Assembly (NCBI GenBank): GCA_020636045.1
Contig: JACJYP010000010.1
Coordinates: 138,735-202,734, forward strand
Length of the DNA: 64,000 nucleotides
Source: Lewinellaceae bacterium
GTDB lineage: Bacteria > Bacteroidota > Bacteroidia > Chitinophagales > Saprospiraceae
Reading direction: 5' to 3'
In this document: positions 8,958 to 16,622 of the stretch, one piece after another
Layout: every line of letters starts with the position of its first letter
Position numbering within the stretch: the stretch's first letter is position 1
The notes under the pieces: generated by a model
What the model was told of the DNA's origin: nothing
The model's database searches: none
The model's input: only the letters and a program-made list of their open reading frames with translations
Translations under genes and position numbers: made by a program

Positions 8958-9902
8958 ATGAAAAGAAACCTGCTCGCTATTTTGCTGATATTTCCGTTAG
9001 TTGTAAAAGGACAACTAAAGATTGAAGGAATATATCCAAAACATCAGTATTACTCAGGCCAGGTGTCATTGCTGCTGGCAGGTGATTCATCTGTAAGTAC
9101 TACTGGTTACACTTCATTTCAGGTATTGAGTAGCAATGGCGATACAATTACAAAAGAGACAGGGCCTAGTTACTTTTTACCGCAAAATGAAGTCAGAACC
9201 TATACACTTGAGTTGAATGAAGGGGTCTCAAATTTACCTGAAAACTTATGCGGGACCCTGTACTTAAAATTTCCGCACTGGTCAATAGACTTCTGCCTGA
9301 ACAATACGATTCAGGATGGCGCTGGCGGGACTGTCGATTGCAATAAAATAGAAATCACTGACATAGTATATTCAGGTGAACACTGGGATTATATGGTATC
9401 GGTAATTCTTACCAGTAACGATTCGACAGGCACCGGGGTTACCGGTTATACATCAATGCAACTCTTTAATGAAGAAGGAGATAGTTTGACGTATAAAACC
9501 GGTCCAATCCATATTTTGCCTATGTTTACAACAGATACAATTGTCTACAATCTTAAGTTAATTAATGAAAGTCTTAACGACCCAATTAACCTGGAATCCA
9601 GTTGTTTTGAACTCCGATTAGAAAACCCGGATTGTTCGATAAACTATTGTTCTATTATTTCAAACACTTTAGAAGCAGATGATACAAAATTCAGGATATT
9701 CCCGAATCCGACCAGTGATGAACTTCGTATAGAAGGAATTACCCCAAGGGCAGTTGAGGTGTTGGGCTCAAAAGGTGGAACGTTGATAAGCGAATTGAAT
9801 AATACAGACAGGCTTGATGTTTCAAGTCTTCCAAATGGCGTTTATATTGTAAGGATCTATACTGATAGAAAAATTTTCAACAAACAATTAATTAAAATAT
9901 AG
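8958..9902 (+). CDS. Secreted protein with duplicated domain and type IX C-terminal sorting domain
   Basis: A 314-residue secreted protein. The signal peptide is about 1-18 (MKRNLLAILLIFPLVVKG). Two copies of a module of about 100 residues follow: STTGYTSFQVLSSNGDTITKETGP and, later, TGVTGYTSMQLFNEEGDSLTYKTGP. Each is followed by an acidic strand and a Cys-containing close (SIDFCLN, SINYCSI). The last 75 residues form a type A sorting domain: FRIFPNPTSDELRIEG, LDVSSLPNGVYIVRIYTD, FNKQLIKI. Known biology: such domains direct outer-membrane translocation by the type IX system and are then cleaved. The duplicated module is not one I can name; it may be a small beta-sandwich. The gene lies in the AT-rich block and has no obvious operon partner. 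Confidence 0.82.
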   Translation: MKRNLLAILLIFPLVVKGQLKIEGIYPKHQYYSGQVSLLLAGDSSVSTTGYTSFQVLSSNGDTITKETGPSYFLPQNEVRTYTLELNEGVSNLPENLCGTLYLKFPHWSIDFCLNNTIQDGAGGTVDCNKIEITDIVYSGEHWDYMVSVILTSNDSTGTGVTGYTSMQLFNEEGDSLTYKTGPIHILPMFTTDTIVYNLKLINESLNDPINLESSCFELRLENPDCSINYCSIISNTLEADDTKFRIFPNPTSDELRIEGITPRAVEVLGSKGGTLISELNNTDRLDVSSLPNGVYIVRIYTDRKIFNKQLIKI

Positions 9903-9976
9903 CCCCGAAAGCAATTTATACATGGCCATACTTGCCAAGCCGCCATACTTTCAGACACATTTAATGTTAAGCCAAT

Positions 9977-10456
9977 ATGCAGAATCGAATAAAAGCAGTT
10001 GTCAGTAATTTGCTGATATGGGCCCTTCCATTTTTAAACTCTATGTACGGGCAGGAAACAGAATGTTATCGCTACTATAACTTCGATCAATTCCTGGCGA
10101 GCCAAACAGTCAACCCTGAATTATTCAGGAAAGAATTTTCAGATAATCTGAAATACATGGCGATATGCCGGGAAAACAATCTGGAGGGCGATCTGGAATT
10201 TCTCGTCTTCCATCACGGCGATGGCGAATTTGAGATCATTCAAAAGAAAAGGGCGTATAAGTATTTCGAAGATGCCGTAAACTATGCTTTCGGGAAAGCG
10301 AAAGCACATCTAAAAACAGGAATAGAGGAAAAATTTATCGCGACGATACGAATAAGATTTGACATAGAGCCGCTCGAAGAAAGTCAGGCGTTTGAATATG
10401 ATTTTATTCGGACCGCATCAAAAGTGCAGGTCAAAACCATCAAAAGCCACGATTAA
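9977..10456 (+). CDS. Secreted protein of unknown function
   Basis: 159 residues. Residues 1-25 (ending around LPFLNSMYGQ) look like a signal peptide cleaved before ETECYRYY. The mature part has no family motif I know. It contains DLEFLVFHHGDGEFEII, then a helix EDAVNYAFGKAKAHLKTG and the strand KFIATIRIRFDIEPLEES. This pattern is reminiscent of small TonB-C-like or energy-transducer-like folds, where a strand-helix-strand follows a short region, but I would not assign it. AT-rich like its neighbours and 74 bases after the sorting-domain protein. Confidence 0.55.
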   Translation: MQNRIKAVVSNLLIWALPFLNSMYGQETECYRYYNFDQFLASQTVNPELFRKEFSDNLKYMAICRENNLEGDLEFLVFHHGDGEFEIIQKKRAYKYFEDAVNYAFGKAKAHLKTGIEEKFIATIRIRFDIEPLEESQAFEYDFIRTASKVQVKTIKSHD

Positions 10457-10546
10457 AAGATGTGGCCATAGCATACACAAGTATTCTGTGTCAGCAAAAG
10501 CCGGATACGTCACAGGTATAAGCCCCGCGGATAAACATAAATATAA

Positions 10547-11128
10547 ATGAACATCAAGCAACTTATAACGTATTTCGAAACATTCCTTCCCTTGGAGGAA
10601 CGCGAAATATCCTTTTTGGAAAACGTGTTCAAAGAAAGAAAAGTCAGAAGGAGGCAATTCATACTCCAGGAGGGAGAGGTGTGTAAGTTTAATTCTTTTG
10701 TCGTCGAAGGTTGCTTTAGAATGTTCATGGTGGACGACCACGGCAAAGAACACAATTTGCAATTTGCAGTAGAAAACTGGTGGATTGGAGACATCGGCAG
10801 TTTTCATTCCGAACAGCCCGGCAAACTGAATATTGAGGCAATTGAAAATTCGGTTATCCTTCAAATAAAAAAAGAAGACCAACTAAAGTTGTTTGTAGAC
10901 TTTCCCAAGTTTAACAGGATATTCAGGGTAATTACAGAGAATGCGCTGATCAGTTTTCAAAGAAGGGTGCTGCAAAATATAAGTTCAACCGCTGAAGAAA
11001 GATATCTGGACTTTATTGAACGATATCCGTATTTCTTCAATCGCATATCAAATGTACAGATTGCTTCCTTCCTCGGGGTAACGCCTGAATTTCTCAGTAC
11101 TATCAGAAAAAGAATTGCCGGATATTAG
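10547..11128 (+). CDS. Crp/Fnr-family transcriptional regulator
   Basis: 193 residues with a cyclic-nucleotide-binding-like jelly roll (about 20-125), including RRRQFILQEGEVCKFNSFVVEGCFRMF and the strand around HNLQFAVENWWIGDI. A C-terminal winged helix-turn-helix follows (about 140-193: RYLDFIERYPYFFNRISNVQIASFLGVTPEFLSTIRKRI). It lacks the Arg/Glu phosphate cassette of true CRP, as is usual for this Bacteroidota subgroup, so the ligand is unknown. The stop codon overlaps the start of a long inverted repeat. The SnoaL-like lipoprotein gene follows and is a likely target, since such regulators are often next to the gene they control. Confidence 0.85.
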   Translation: MNIKQLITYFETFLPLEEREISFLENVFKERKVRRRQFILQEGEVCKFNSFVVEGCFRMFMVDDHGKEHNLQFAVENWWIGDIGSFHSEQPGKLNIEAIENSVILQIKKEDQLKLFVDFPKFNRIFRVITENALISFQRRVLQNISSTAEERYLDFIERYPYFFNRISNVQIASFLGVTPEFLSTIRKRIAGY

Positions 11129-11184
11129 AAACCGCCTGAAAAACCCTCATGTTTCCACCTCACAATAGGTTTTCAGGCGGTTTC
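11128..11184 (+). terminator. 15-bp perfect inverted repeat after the Crp/Fnr gene
   Basis: GAAACCGCCTGAAAA (11128-11142) pairs perfectly with 11170-11184 across a 27-base loop, and the left arm begins in the stop codon. The T-run after it is short (TTTCTTAAG), so it may terminate, protect the mRNA end or act in both directions. Confidence 0.6.
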
Positions 11185-11281
11185 TTAAGCTACATTAAGG
11201 TCCTTTCTTAATCTACCTTATGGGCATAAGGTTCTGAGGCGCCCCATCTTTGTGATGTATTAATCATCAAATCATTTCAGG

Positions 11282-11755
11282 ATGAAACGGTTATTATTAA
11301 TTGTACCAGTCATATTTATTATGGCTTCCTGCGATCAAAACCAGCAACAATCACAAAACAAAGATGTCATGCAAAAATCAGAAAAAGAAAAGATTAAGAG
11401 CCTCCTGGGTGTGTACAAAACGTCACTCAATACTTCGGATGCAAAACTTGCACAAAGCCTCTATGCCAAAGATGGAATTTTCATGCCGGCAGGGGCTCCA
11501 TCGGCCGTTGGGTCAGAGGACATTCTGAAATCCTATGAATTCATTTTTTCTCAGATCCAGTTAAACATTGAATTCTTCATTGACGAGATCGTGGTGGAAG
11601 AGGCCTTTGCGTTTGCGACAACCAGCTCGAAGGGAACAACCCTGATACATGCAAACGGCGAAACGGTTCCCGAGGAGAACAGAGAGTTGTTCGTCTTTGA
11701 AAAGGTAAATGACGATTGGAAAATTGCCCGGTATATGTTCAATAAAACCAAATGA
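11282..11755 (+). CDS. SnoaL-like / DUF4440-type lipoprotein
   Basis: 157 residues with a lipoprotein signal peptide (MKRLLLIVPVIFIMASC); the lipobox cysteine is C17. The mature domain of about 120 residues fits the NTF2-like SnoaL/DUF4440 fold (YybH/SgcJ type): EKIKSLLGVYKTSLNTSDAKLAQSLYAKDGIFMPAGAPSAVGSEDI, then a run of beta strands ending NDDWKIARYMFN. Proteins of this kind bind or turn over small hydrophobic molecules, but many are uncharacterised. It is downstream of the Crp/Fnr gene, past a large hairpin, and is the last gene of the AT-rich block. Confidence 0.82.
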   Translation: MKRLLLIVPVIFIMASCDQNQQQSQNKDVMQKSEKEKIKSLLGVYKTSLNTSDAKLAQSLYAKDGIFMPAGAPSAVGSEDILKSYEFIFSQIQLNIEFFIDEIVVEEAFAFATTSSKGTTLIHANGETVPEENRELFVFEKVNDDWKIARYMFNKTK

Positions 11756-11779
11756 TTTTCCGCAGATAGATCAGAAGTA

Positions 11780-11880
11780 AACAGTAGGCAGTGGCAGTTG
11801 GCAGTAACAGGCAGAATTTGGGCAAAACAGGAAATGGAGACCATTTTTGCCATCAACACTGCCACTGCCCGCTGCCAAGG
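11780..11880. repeat. GCAGT-type hairpin element, copy 1
   Basis: The left arm is made of GGCAGT/AGCAGT-like units (11780-11814). The centre (11815-11855) holds AATTTGGGCAAAACAGG and ends with CCATTTTTGCC. The right arm (11856-11880) is the inverted version (ACACTGCCACTGCCC...). The centre aligns with that of the copy at 53.1 kb, so the two are one repeat family. It sits at the right edge of the AT-rich block. Confidence 0.7.
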
Positions 11881-11933
11881 CGCAGGATCGGATTGTGAAA
11901 AGGCCGATCCTTTCCAAAAGAGCAAGCCCTTCC

Positions 11934-13154
11934 CTACTCCTCCCGCAAAAACGCCGGCACCCGTACGGCGCGCTGTGCGGGCAGCAGGGCGGCCAGCAGG
12001 CCGATGCCGATCACGGTAATGACGACCGGGATAAAATCGCCGACGCGCATGGCGATAGGGTAGCTCTCCACCAGAAAGCCCTGCGGGATGGTAATGATGC
12101 CGTATGTTTTTTGGATGGCGTACAGGGCGATGGCCAGCACAAAGCCGATGGCCATGCCGAGCAGTGTGAGCAGCAGGCCTTCCAGCAGAAAGATGCGGTG
12201 CACGATCCGGTCGGTCGCGCCCATGCTCTTCAGGATAGAGATGTCTTTTTGTTTGTCCAGCACGATCATCCACAGCGCGCCGATGGTATTGAAAGCCATG
12301 AGCACCAGCATGAGGCTCGTGATGGCGAACCCCATCCATTTTTCGAGTTGCATGACTTTGAAAAAAGCCTCGTTCTGTTCATAGGCATCGCGCACGGCCA
12401 TGCCCTCCCCCATGAGTGCTTTTACCTGCTTCTTTACACCGCCGATATCGACCCCGGGACGGCACCTGATCTCCAGCGCCGACACCGTTTGGGCTGGAAC
12501 GGCGAGTATCTCCCGCATAAATGCGAGGTTGGTCAGGATATACTGGTTGTCAAAGTCCTGCTGAATGGCAAAAGTGCCCGTCGGAAAAAGATAGCGCGTC
12601 TTGAAGGGCTTGTCGAGCACGCCCCTGGCATCGTCCGTCGGCATATAGACCGTCATCGCCTCCACGGCATTTTCGACGTTAATGGAGAGTTTGTTGCGCA
12701 TACCGGCGCCCAGCACGGCGCAGTTCCGGTTGTCGATGTTCAGCAGGTACCGGCCCTCCCGGATCGTGGAATCGATATCGTTCACGCGTGCAAAATTCGC
12801 GTCGACCCCTTTGAGCACGCCGAAATCCTGCGAGCCTTCGTACTCGAAAAAAGCGATCTCTTCGAGGGTCTCGCTCACCAGCAGCACGCCCGGCAAGGCC
12901 CGCAGGCGGCTCAGCACCAGGCTATCGGCCTCGAAGGTTTTGCCCTTGGCGGGCGTCACTTTAATAGGCGGGTTGAAATGACCGAACAAACCCGACAGCA
13001 GGTCCTCGAAGCCGTTGAACACCGACAATACCAGCAACAGCGCCGCCGTACCGACGGCGATGCCGAACACCGAAATGCCGGTGATGATGTTGATGGCGTT
13101 GGTACTGCGTTTGGCAAACAGGTAACGCCGTGCGACGAGCAGGGAAAAATTCAA
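11934..13154 (-). CDS. LolC/LolE-type ABC transporter permease (FtsX family)
   Basis: A 406-residue inner-membrane permease with the LolC/E layout. An N-terminal transmembrane helix (about 20-50, INIITGISVFGIAVGTAALLLVLSV) follows the family start NFSLLVARRYLFAKR. A large periplasmic MacB-like domain of about 50-265 comes next, then three C-terminal helices within about 270-400 that hold the FtsX signature (DKQKDISILKSMGATDRIVHRIFLLEG). LolCDE moves lipoproteins from the inner membrane to LolA. The ATPase partner is not adjacent, which is usual in Bacteroidota. Substrate assignment to lipoproteins is by family. Confidence 0.88.
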   Translation of the reverse strand: MNFSLLVARRYLFAKRSTNAINIITGISVFGIAVGTAALLLVLSVFNGFEDLLSGLFGHFNPPIKVTPAKGKTFEADSLVLSRLRALPGVLLVSETLEEIAFFEYEGSQDFGVLKGVDANFARVNDIDSTIREGRYLLNIDNRNCAVLGAGMRNKLSINVENAVEAMTVYMPTDDARGVLDKPFKTRYLFPTGTFAIQQDFDNQYILTNLAFMREILAVPAQTVSALEIRCRPGVDIGGVKKQVKALMGEGMAVRDAYEQNEAFFKVMQLEKWMGFAITSLMLVLMAFNTIGALWMIVLDKQKDISILKSMGATDRIVHRIFLLEGLLLTLLGMAIGFVLAIALYAIQKTYGIITIPQGFLVESYPIAMRVGDFIPVVITVIGIGLLAALLPAQRAVRVPAFLREE

Positions 13155-13180
13155 AAGCGATTGCGTTTGTCAGCTTGTAA

Positions 13181-13220
13181 AAGCAAGACCGGCGTATCAA
13201 TAAGCGCGCCGGCCCTGCTT
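13181..13220 (-). terminator. Probable terminator of the phosphohexomutase gene
   Basis: AAGCAAGACCGGCG and CGCCGGCCCTGCTT pair with a small internal mismatch. On the minus strand the structure is followed by TTTT. It lies between the mutase stop codon (13232) and the LolC/E start (13154). Confidence 0.5.
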
Positions 13221-13231
13221 GATCGTCCTTA

Positions 13232-14638
13232 TTACAATATTGTTGCCTTGGCGGCATCCAGCATGGTACGCGTTTCTTCCAGGGTGTCGGCCTGTGCGTA
13301 CACACGCAACACGGGTTCCGTACCGGAAGCGCGGATCATGATCCATTTTTCACCGCCTACGATGAACTTCCAGCCGTCGAGGTCATCCACCTTTTCGATC
13401 TTGTACGGACCGAAAGACTTGTAGCTGCGGTTGTTGCAGGCAGCGATCACCGCCTGTTTTTGCGCTTCGGTGATGTGCAGGTCGTCGCGGTCGAATGCAA
13501 AAGCGCCGACTTCTTTGTACACTTCTTCCACCAGCCCCTTCACCGTTTTGCCCGTTACGGCCATGAATTCCAGCACCAGCAGCCCCATCCAGATGCCATC
13601 GCGCTCGGGAATATGCCCCTTTACGGCCAGTCCGCCCGATTCCTCGCCGCCCACCAGCACGTCTTCGCGGGTCATGATCTCGGCAATGTACTTGAAACCA
13701 ACCTTTGTGATCTCGTAGGGCAGGCCGAATTTCTCGGCCATCTTTTTCATTTTATCGGTCACGGAAAAGGTGAATACTACTTTTCCCCGCATGTTTTTGT
13801 ATTTGTAGAGGTACAGCAGCAGGATCAGCAGCAGGTGGTGGCTGTCTACAAAATTGCCGTCCTCGTCGTACATCCCGATCCGGTCGGCGTCGCCGTCATT
13901 GGCCAGGCCGGCTGTGATCTTCGGGTTTTTGCGGATGAGATCGCTCAGGCCGGTCAGGTTGCGGTGGATCGGCTCGGGTGCTTGTCCGTGCATACCGGGG
14001 TTGTAGTCGCAGCGCATGAAAACCGAGCGTGGAAGCAATTTGCGCACGGCGCGCTGACCGGCGCCGTACATGGCATCGTAGGCAAGTTTGCCGGCATTTT
14101 GCTTGATGGATTTGAGATCGAAGTTTTTCCGCACATGGCGCAGGTAAATACCTTCCAGGGCGGCATCCACGAACAGTTTTTTCTGCACCAGATCGTTGAT
14201 GCTGGGCAGTTGATCGAGGGTACAGGCATCAGGGATGAGCGCTTCCACGGCCGCGATATCGGAGGGGATCATGGGCCCGCCGTAGGCCGCTTTTAGTTTA
14301 TAGCCGTTGTAGGTCGGCGGGTTGTGGCTGGCTGTGATCACCACGCCCAGGTCGGCCTTGAGTTTCACGACGCCGAGGCTCACCATCGGGGTGCTCACAA
14401 AATCGGACGCGACATGGCACTTGATCCCGTAGGCGCCGAGCACCCTGGCCGTGGTAGATACAAACAACAACCCACCGAAGCGGCAGTCATGGCCGATCAC
14501 GGCTTTTTTCATTTTGTGTTGTTTCATAAACCGCGCCGTTGCTTCCGCTACGCGTTTTACGTTCTCTACGGTATAGTCGTCGGCGATGATCGCACGCCAG
14601 CCATCGGTACCAAACTTGATAGGAGTTGCCATTCGCAT
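13232..14638 (-). CDS. Phosphoglucomutase/phosphomannomutase family protein
   Basis: A 468-residue alpha-D-phosphohexomutase that interconverts hexose 1- and 6-phosphates. All four signature loops are present: the phosphoserine loop TASHNPP with S104, the metal loop DGDADR with D248, D250 and D252, the sugar loop GEESGG (331-336) and the phosphate loop RASGTEP near 441-447. The N-terminus IKFGTDGWRAIIA is the family start. Length fits the PGM/PMM group rather than GlmM. Whether glucose or mannose phosphate is preferred cannot be read. A TAATTTTG -7 box on the minus strand (14680-14687) suits its promoter. Divergent from pcm. Confidence 0.92.
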   Translation of the reverse strand: MRMATPIKFGTDGWRAIIADDYTVENVKRVAEATARFMKQHKMKKAVIGHDCRFGGLLFVSTTARVLGAYGIKCHVASDFVSTPMVSLGVVKLKADLGVVITASHNPPTYNGYKLKAAYGGPMIPSDIAAVEALIPDACTLDQLPSINDLVQKKLFVDAALEGIYLRHVRKNFDLKSIKQNAGKLAYDAMYGAGQRAVRKLLPRSVFMRCDYNPGMHGQAPEPIHRNLTGLSDLIRKNPKITAGLANDGDADRIGMYDEDGNFVDSHHLLLILLLYLYKYKNMRGKVVFTFSVTDKMKKMAEKFGLPYEITKVGFKYIAEIMTREDVLVGGEESGGLAVKGHIPERDGIWMGLLVLEFMAVTGKTVKGLVEEVYKEVGAFAFDRDDLHITEAQKQAVIAACNNRSYKSFGPYKIEKVDDLDGWKFIVGGEKWIMIRASGTEPVLRVYAQADTLEETRTMLDAAKATIL

Positions 14639-14679
14639 TGTTTATTTTGAAGATTGAGCGATGAATATAAGGGTACGGG

Positions 14680-14687
14680 CAAAATTA
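14680..14687 (-). promoter_or_regulatory. -7 box for the phosphohexomutase gene
   Basis: On the minus strand this reads TAATTTTG, matching the Bacteroidota TAnnTTTG element 42 bases from the start codon. I see no matching -33 box. Confidence 0.45.
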
Positions 14688-14700
14688 TTTGTTCAAGGCG

Positions 14701-14708
14701 TACTTTTG
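14701..14708 (+). promoter_or_regulatory. pcm: -7 box for pcm
   Basis: TACTTTTG matches TAnnTTTG. It lies downstream of the first in-frame ATG (14661) and 31 bases ahead of the TTG at 14739, which favours the later start. No good -33 element is seen. Confidence 0.5.
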
Positions 14709-14738
14709 AGCCCTATTTACAAAAATCTGCACTTGAAA

Positions 14739-15386
14739 TTGTCCGATACATACCGCCACAAGGGGTTGCGCAAGCGCATGGTGGATGCTTTGCGCCGCAG
14801 GGGGATCGAAGATGAAGCCGTGCTGGCGGCCATGGCTGCCGTGCCGAGGCACTATTTTCTGGACAAAGCGTTCGAGGAACATGCCTACGAGGACAAGCCC
14901 TTTCCGATCGGCAACCAGCAGACGATCTCGCAACCTTTTACAGTGGCATATCAAACCAGTCTGCTCGATGTGAAGCGCCGCGACAAGGTGCTCGAGATCG
15001 GCACCGGCTCGGGCTATCAGGCTGCTATACTTGCGGTATTGGGCGCAAAAGTGTACACCGTGGAGCGACAGGAATCACTGTATCAACGCGCCAGGGACCT
15101 GCTGGCGCAACTGGGCTTTACGGGTATCCGCTGCCTTTTTCGCGACGGATCGAAAGGTCTTCCCGAGTTTGCGCCTTTTGACAAGATACTGGTCACAGCC
15201 GGCGCGCCGGTTGTGCCGGAGCCGCTGAAAGAGCAACTGGCCGTCGGCGGCATGCTGGTGATCCCAGTCGGTGAAGAAGTACAACACATGTACAAGATCA
15301 CCCGGCTGTCAGAAACCGAATTCGAAGAACAGACCTTCGACGCTTTCCGCTTTGTCCCTTTTCTGAGCGGGATCAAACATAAATAA
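14739..15386 (+). CDS. pcm: Protein-L-isoaspartate O-methyltransferase
   Basis: It transfers a methyl group from SAM to isoaspartyl residues as the first step in repairing aged proteins. SAM motif I is VLEIGTGSGYQAA. The upstream TISQPFTVAYQTSLL and the conserved DKAFEEHAYEDKPFPIGNQQ are typical, as are the later DKILVTAGAP and GGMLVIPVG motifs. The frame is open from an ATG at 14661. I prefer the TTG at 14739 (SDTYRHKGLRKRM) because family members start next to a D-T-Y-x-H-K-G motif, the 26 residues before it look unlike protein, and a -7 box lies between the two. That gives 215 residues, a normal length. Non-ATG initiation is an inference. Confidence 0.88.
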   Translation: MSDTYRHKGLRKRMVDALRRRGIEDEAVLAAMAAVPRHYFLDKAFEEHAYEDKPFPIGNQQTISQPFTVAYQTSLLDVKRRDKVLEIGTGSGYQAAILAVLGAKVYTVERQESLYQRARDLLAQLGFTGIRCLFRDGSKGLPEFAPFDKILVTAGAPVVPEPLKEQLAVGGMLVIPVGEEVQHMYKITRLSETEFEEQTFDAFRFVPFLSGIKHK

Positions 15387-15455
15387 CGGCTGACGGTTGA
15401 CGGCCAACGGTAGACGGCAGACGGTGGACGGTTTACGGCCAACGGTAGATGGTGG
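15386..15455 (+). repeat. Heptanucleotide array, ten ACGGNNN units
   Basis: Ten consecutive 7-base units begin in the pcm stop codon: ACGGCTG, ACGGTTG, ACGGCCA, ACGGTAG, ACGGCAG, ACGGTGG, ACGGTTT, ACGGCCA, ACGGTAG, ATGGTGG. The first four bases are almost fixed and the last three vary. Confidence 0.9.
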
Positions 15456-15596
15456 ATAAAAACCGCTTTAGAGGGGCCGGTCTGAGCGGGATAAGTAGGA
15501 CGGAAAGAGGCATCCCCTTCATGTTGCTGAATCGATGAAGACCGGCAAAGCACTTCTTTTCACCTCACCATGAAACGCAGACATGACTCACTCTGT

Positions 15597-15652
15597 CCGT
15601 TTTCCGTCTACCGTCTACCGTCAGCCGTCCACCGTCTGTCGTTGGCCGTATA
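15597..15652 (-). repeat. Inverted heptanucleotide array, eight units
   Basis: The same unit on the other strand: CCGTTTT, CCGTCTA, CCGTCTA, CCGTCAG, CCGTCCA, CCGTCTG, TCGTTGG, CCGTATA. With the array at 15386 it forms an inverted pair around about 140 bases. Confidence 0.88.
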
Positions 15653-15693
15653 AAAAAAGCCTCTCCGGCATTTGCGCCGGGAGGCTCCGAAAA
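15653..15693 (-). terminator. Terminator of the S24 repressor-like gene
   Basis: AGCCTCTCCGGC and GCCGGGAGGCT pair with one bulge. The A-run before it (from about 15652) becomes a T-run on the minus strand. Confidence 0.8.
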
Positions 15694-15720
15694 CAATAAA
15701 CAGCAGGATAGAATTTTTTT

Positions 15721-15767
15721 ACGGTACGCAGGACGGTGTACGGTAGACGGCTGACGGTAGACGATTG
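15721..15767 (+). repeat. Third ACGGNNN heptad array
   Basis: ACGGTAC, a five-base break, then ACGGTGT, ACGGTAG, ACGGCTG, ACGGTAG and ACGATTG. It runs directly into a 20-base palindrome at 15765-15784 (TTGAAGGCA-TG-TGCCTTCAA). Confidence 0.85.
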
Positions 15768-15826
15768 AAGGCATGTGCCTTCAAATCATATCGCCAATAC
15801 ATACGCCCCTCGTGTGGTATGTTACA

Positions 15827-16561
15827 TCAGATATTGCTGATCTTCCGGACGACTTTATAAAGCCTGGTCGTTTCGTTCACTTCTTCTTCGAAGGGATCGT
15901 TGTCGAAGTAATTGGCCGAGATCAGTTTAAGCCGGGTGATCCGGCCGCGGTTGTTGAATATTTTCTGCACGTATTTCACCCACACACTGCCATTACTGCG
16001 CACGGCATAGATTTCGTTGTCGCGAATGTCGTTCAGATTTTCCACGGATTTGCAGACGACGATATCGCCGTGCCGGATCACCGGATCCATCGAGTTACCA
16101 TCGATCTGGAAAGCGACCAGGCCGGTACCGCTGACGCCGGGGATGGAGAAGTAGGTATTGTCCTCACGGCTTTCATCGCCGAGCGTGCTGCCCGCAAAAG
16201 CGCGGATGGTGGTGTACAGGATATTGCCGCCACCGGTGAGGCCCACCTTGTCGTTGAGAAAAGCGTCGCCCGGCGCTTCGAAGCCGAACGGGTTGCCGAT
16301 ACCGTGCAACAGCCATGCTTCGTTGATATCGTAAGCGCGGCAAAACGACTGCGCCTGCCCGTAATCGATCACGCGCTTGCTGCCGGGATTGAGAAAGGCG
16401 CGCACGATGTGCCCGTATGCCTTGTTGCCCAGCACTTTTTCGGCAACATCTCCCACACCTTTGCCGCTGCGGTCATTTTTTACAATGGCCCCGCGTTCTT
16501 CAAGTAACTTGAAGGCGTGCATAAAGCGTTTGTTCAATTCAATACGATCTTCCTTAATCAT
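15827..16561 (-). CDS. S24-family (LexA/CI-like) repressor-type protein
   Basis: 244 residues. The C-terminal half is an S24 peptidase domain with the Ser-Lys dyad: S157 in IDGNSMDPVIRHGD and K196 in VWVKYVQKI. The N-terminal half (about 1-90) is helical and probably binds DNA, with NDRSGKGVGDVAEKVLG followed by YGQAQSFCRAYDINEAWLLHG, like an XRE-type helix-turn-helix. S24 proteins may self-cleave at an Ala-Gly or Cys-Gly bond after DNA damage, but many in Bacteroidota simply act as sensors. Its promoter has a perfect 12-base palindrome between -33 and -7, so it probably represses itself. Divergent from parA. Confidence 0.85.
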   Translation of the reverse strand: MIKEDRIELNKRFMHAFKLLEERGAIVKNDRSGKGVGDVAEKVLGNKAYGHIVRAFLNPGSKRVIDYGQAQSFCRAYDINEAWLLHGIGNPFGFEAPGDAFLNDKVGLTGGGNILYTTIRAFAGSTLGDESREDNTYFSIPGVSGTGLVAFQIDGNSMDPVIRHGDIVVCKSVENLNDIRDNEIYAVRSNGSVWVKYVQKIFNNRGRITRLKLISANYFDNDPFEEEVNETTRLYKVVRKISNI

Positions 16562-16622
16562 AACGCGTGATTTTTGCGAAGTTGGTGAATGGCGATACGG
16601 CGTCTTTCTTTATTTGACGTTG

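Noticed and set aside
8958..9902. Possible phage or toxin gene because of duplicated modules
   Set aside because: The C-terminus is a standard type IX sorting domain and there is a signal peptide, so a secreted cell-surface role is simpler.
11847..13424. A 525-codon plus-strand frame over the LolC/E and mutase genes
   Set aside because: It spans two well-defined genes on the other strand and has no motif of its own.
15386..15767. CRISPR array
   Set aside because: Units are seven bases with no spacers of about 30 bases, and no cas genes are nearby.
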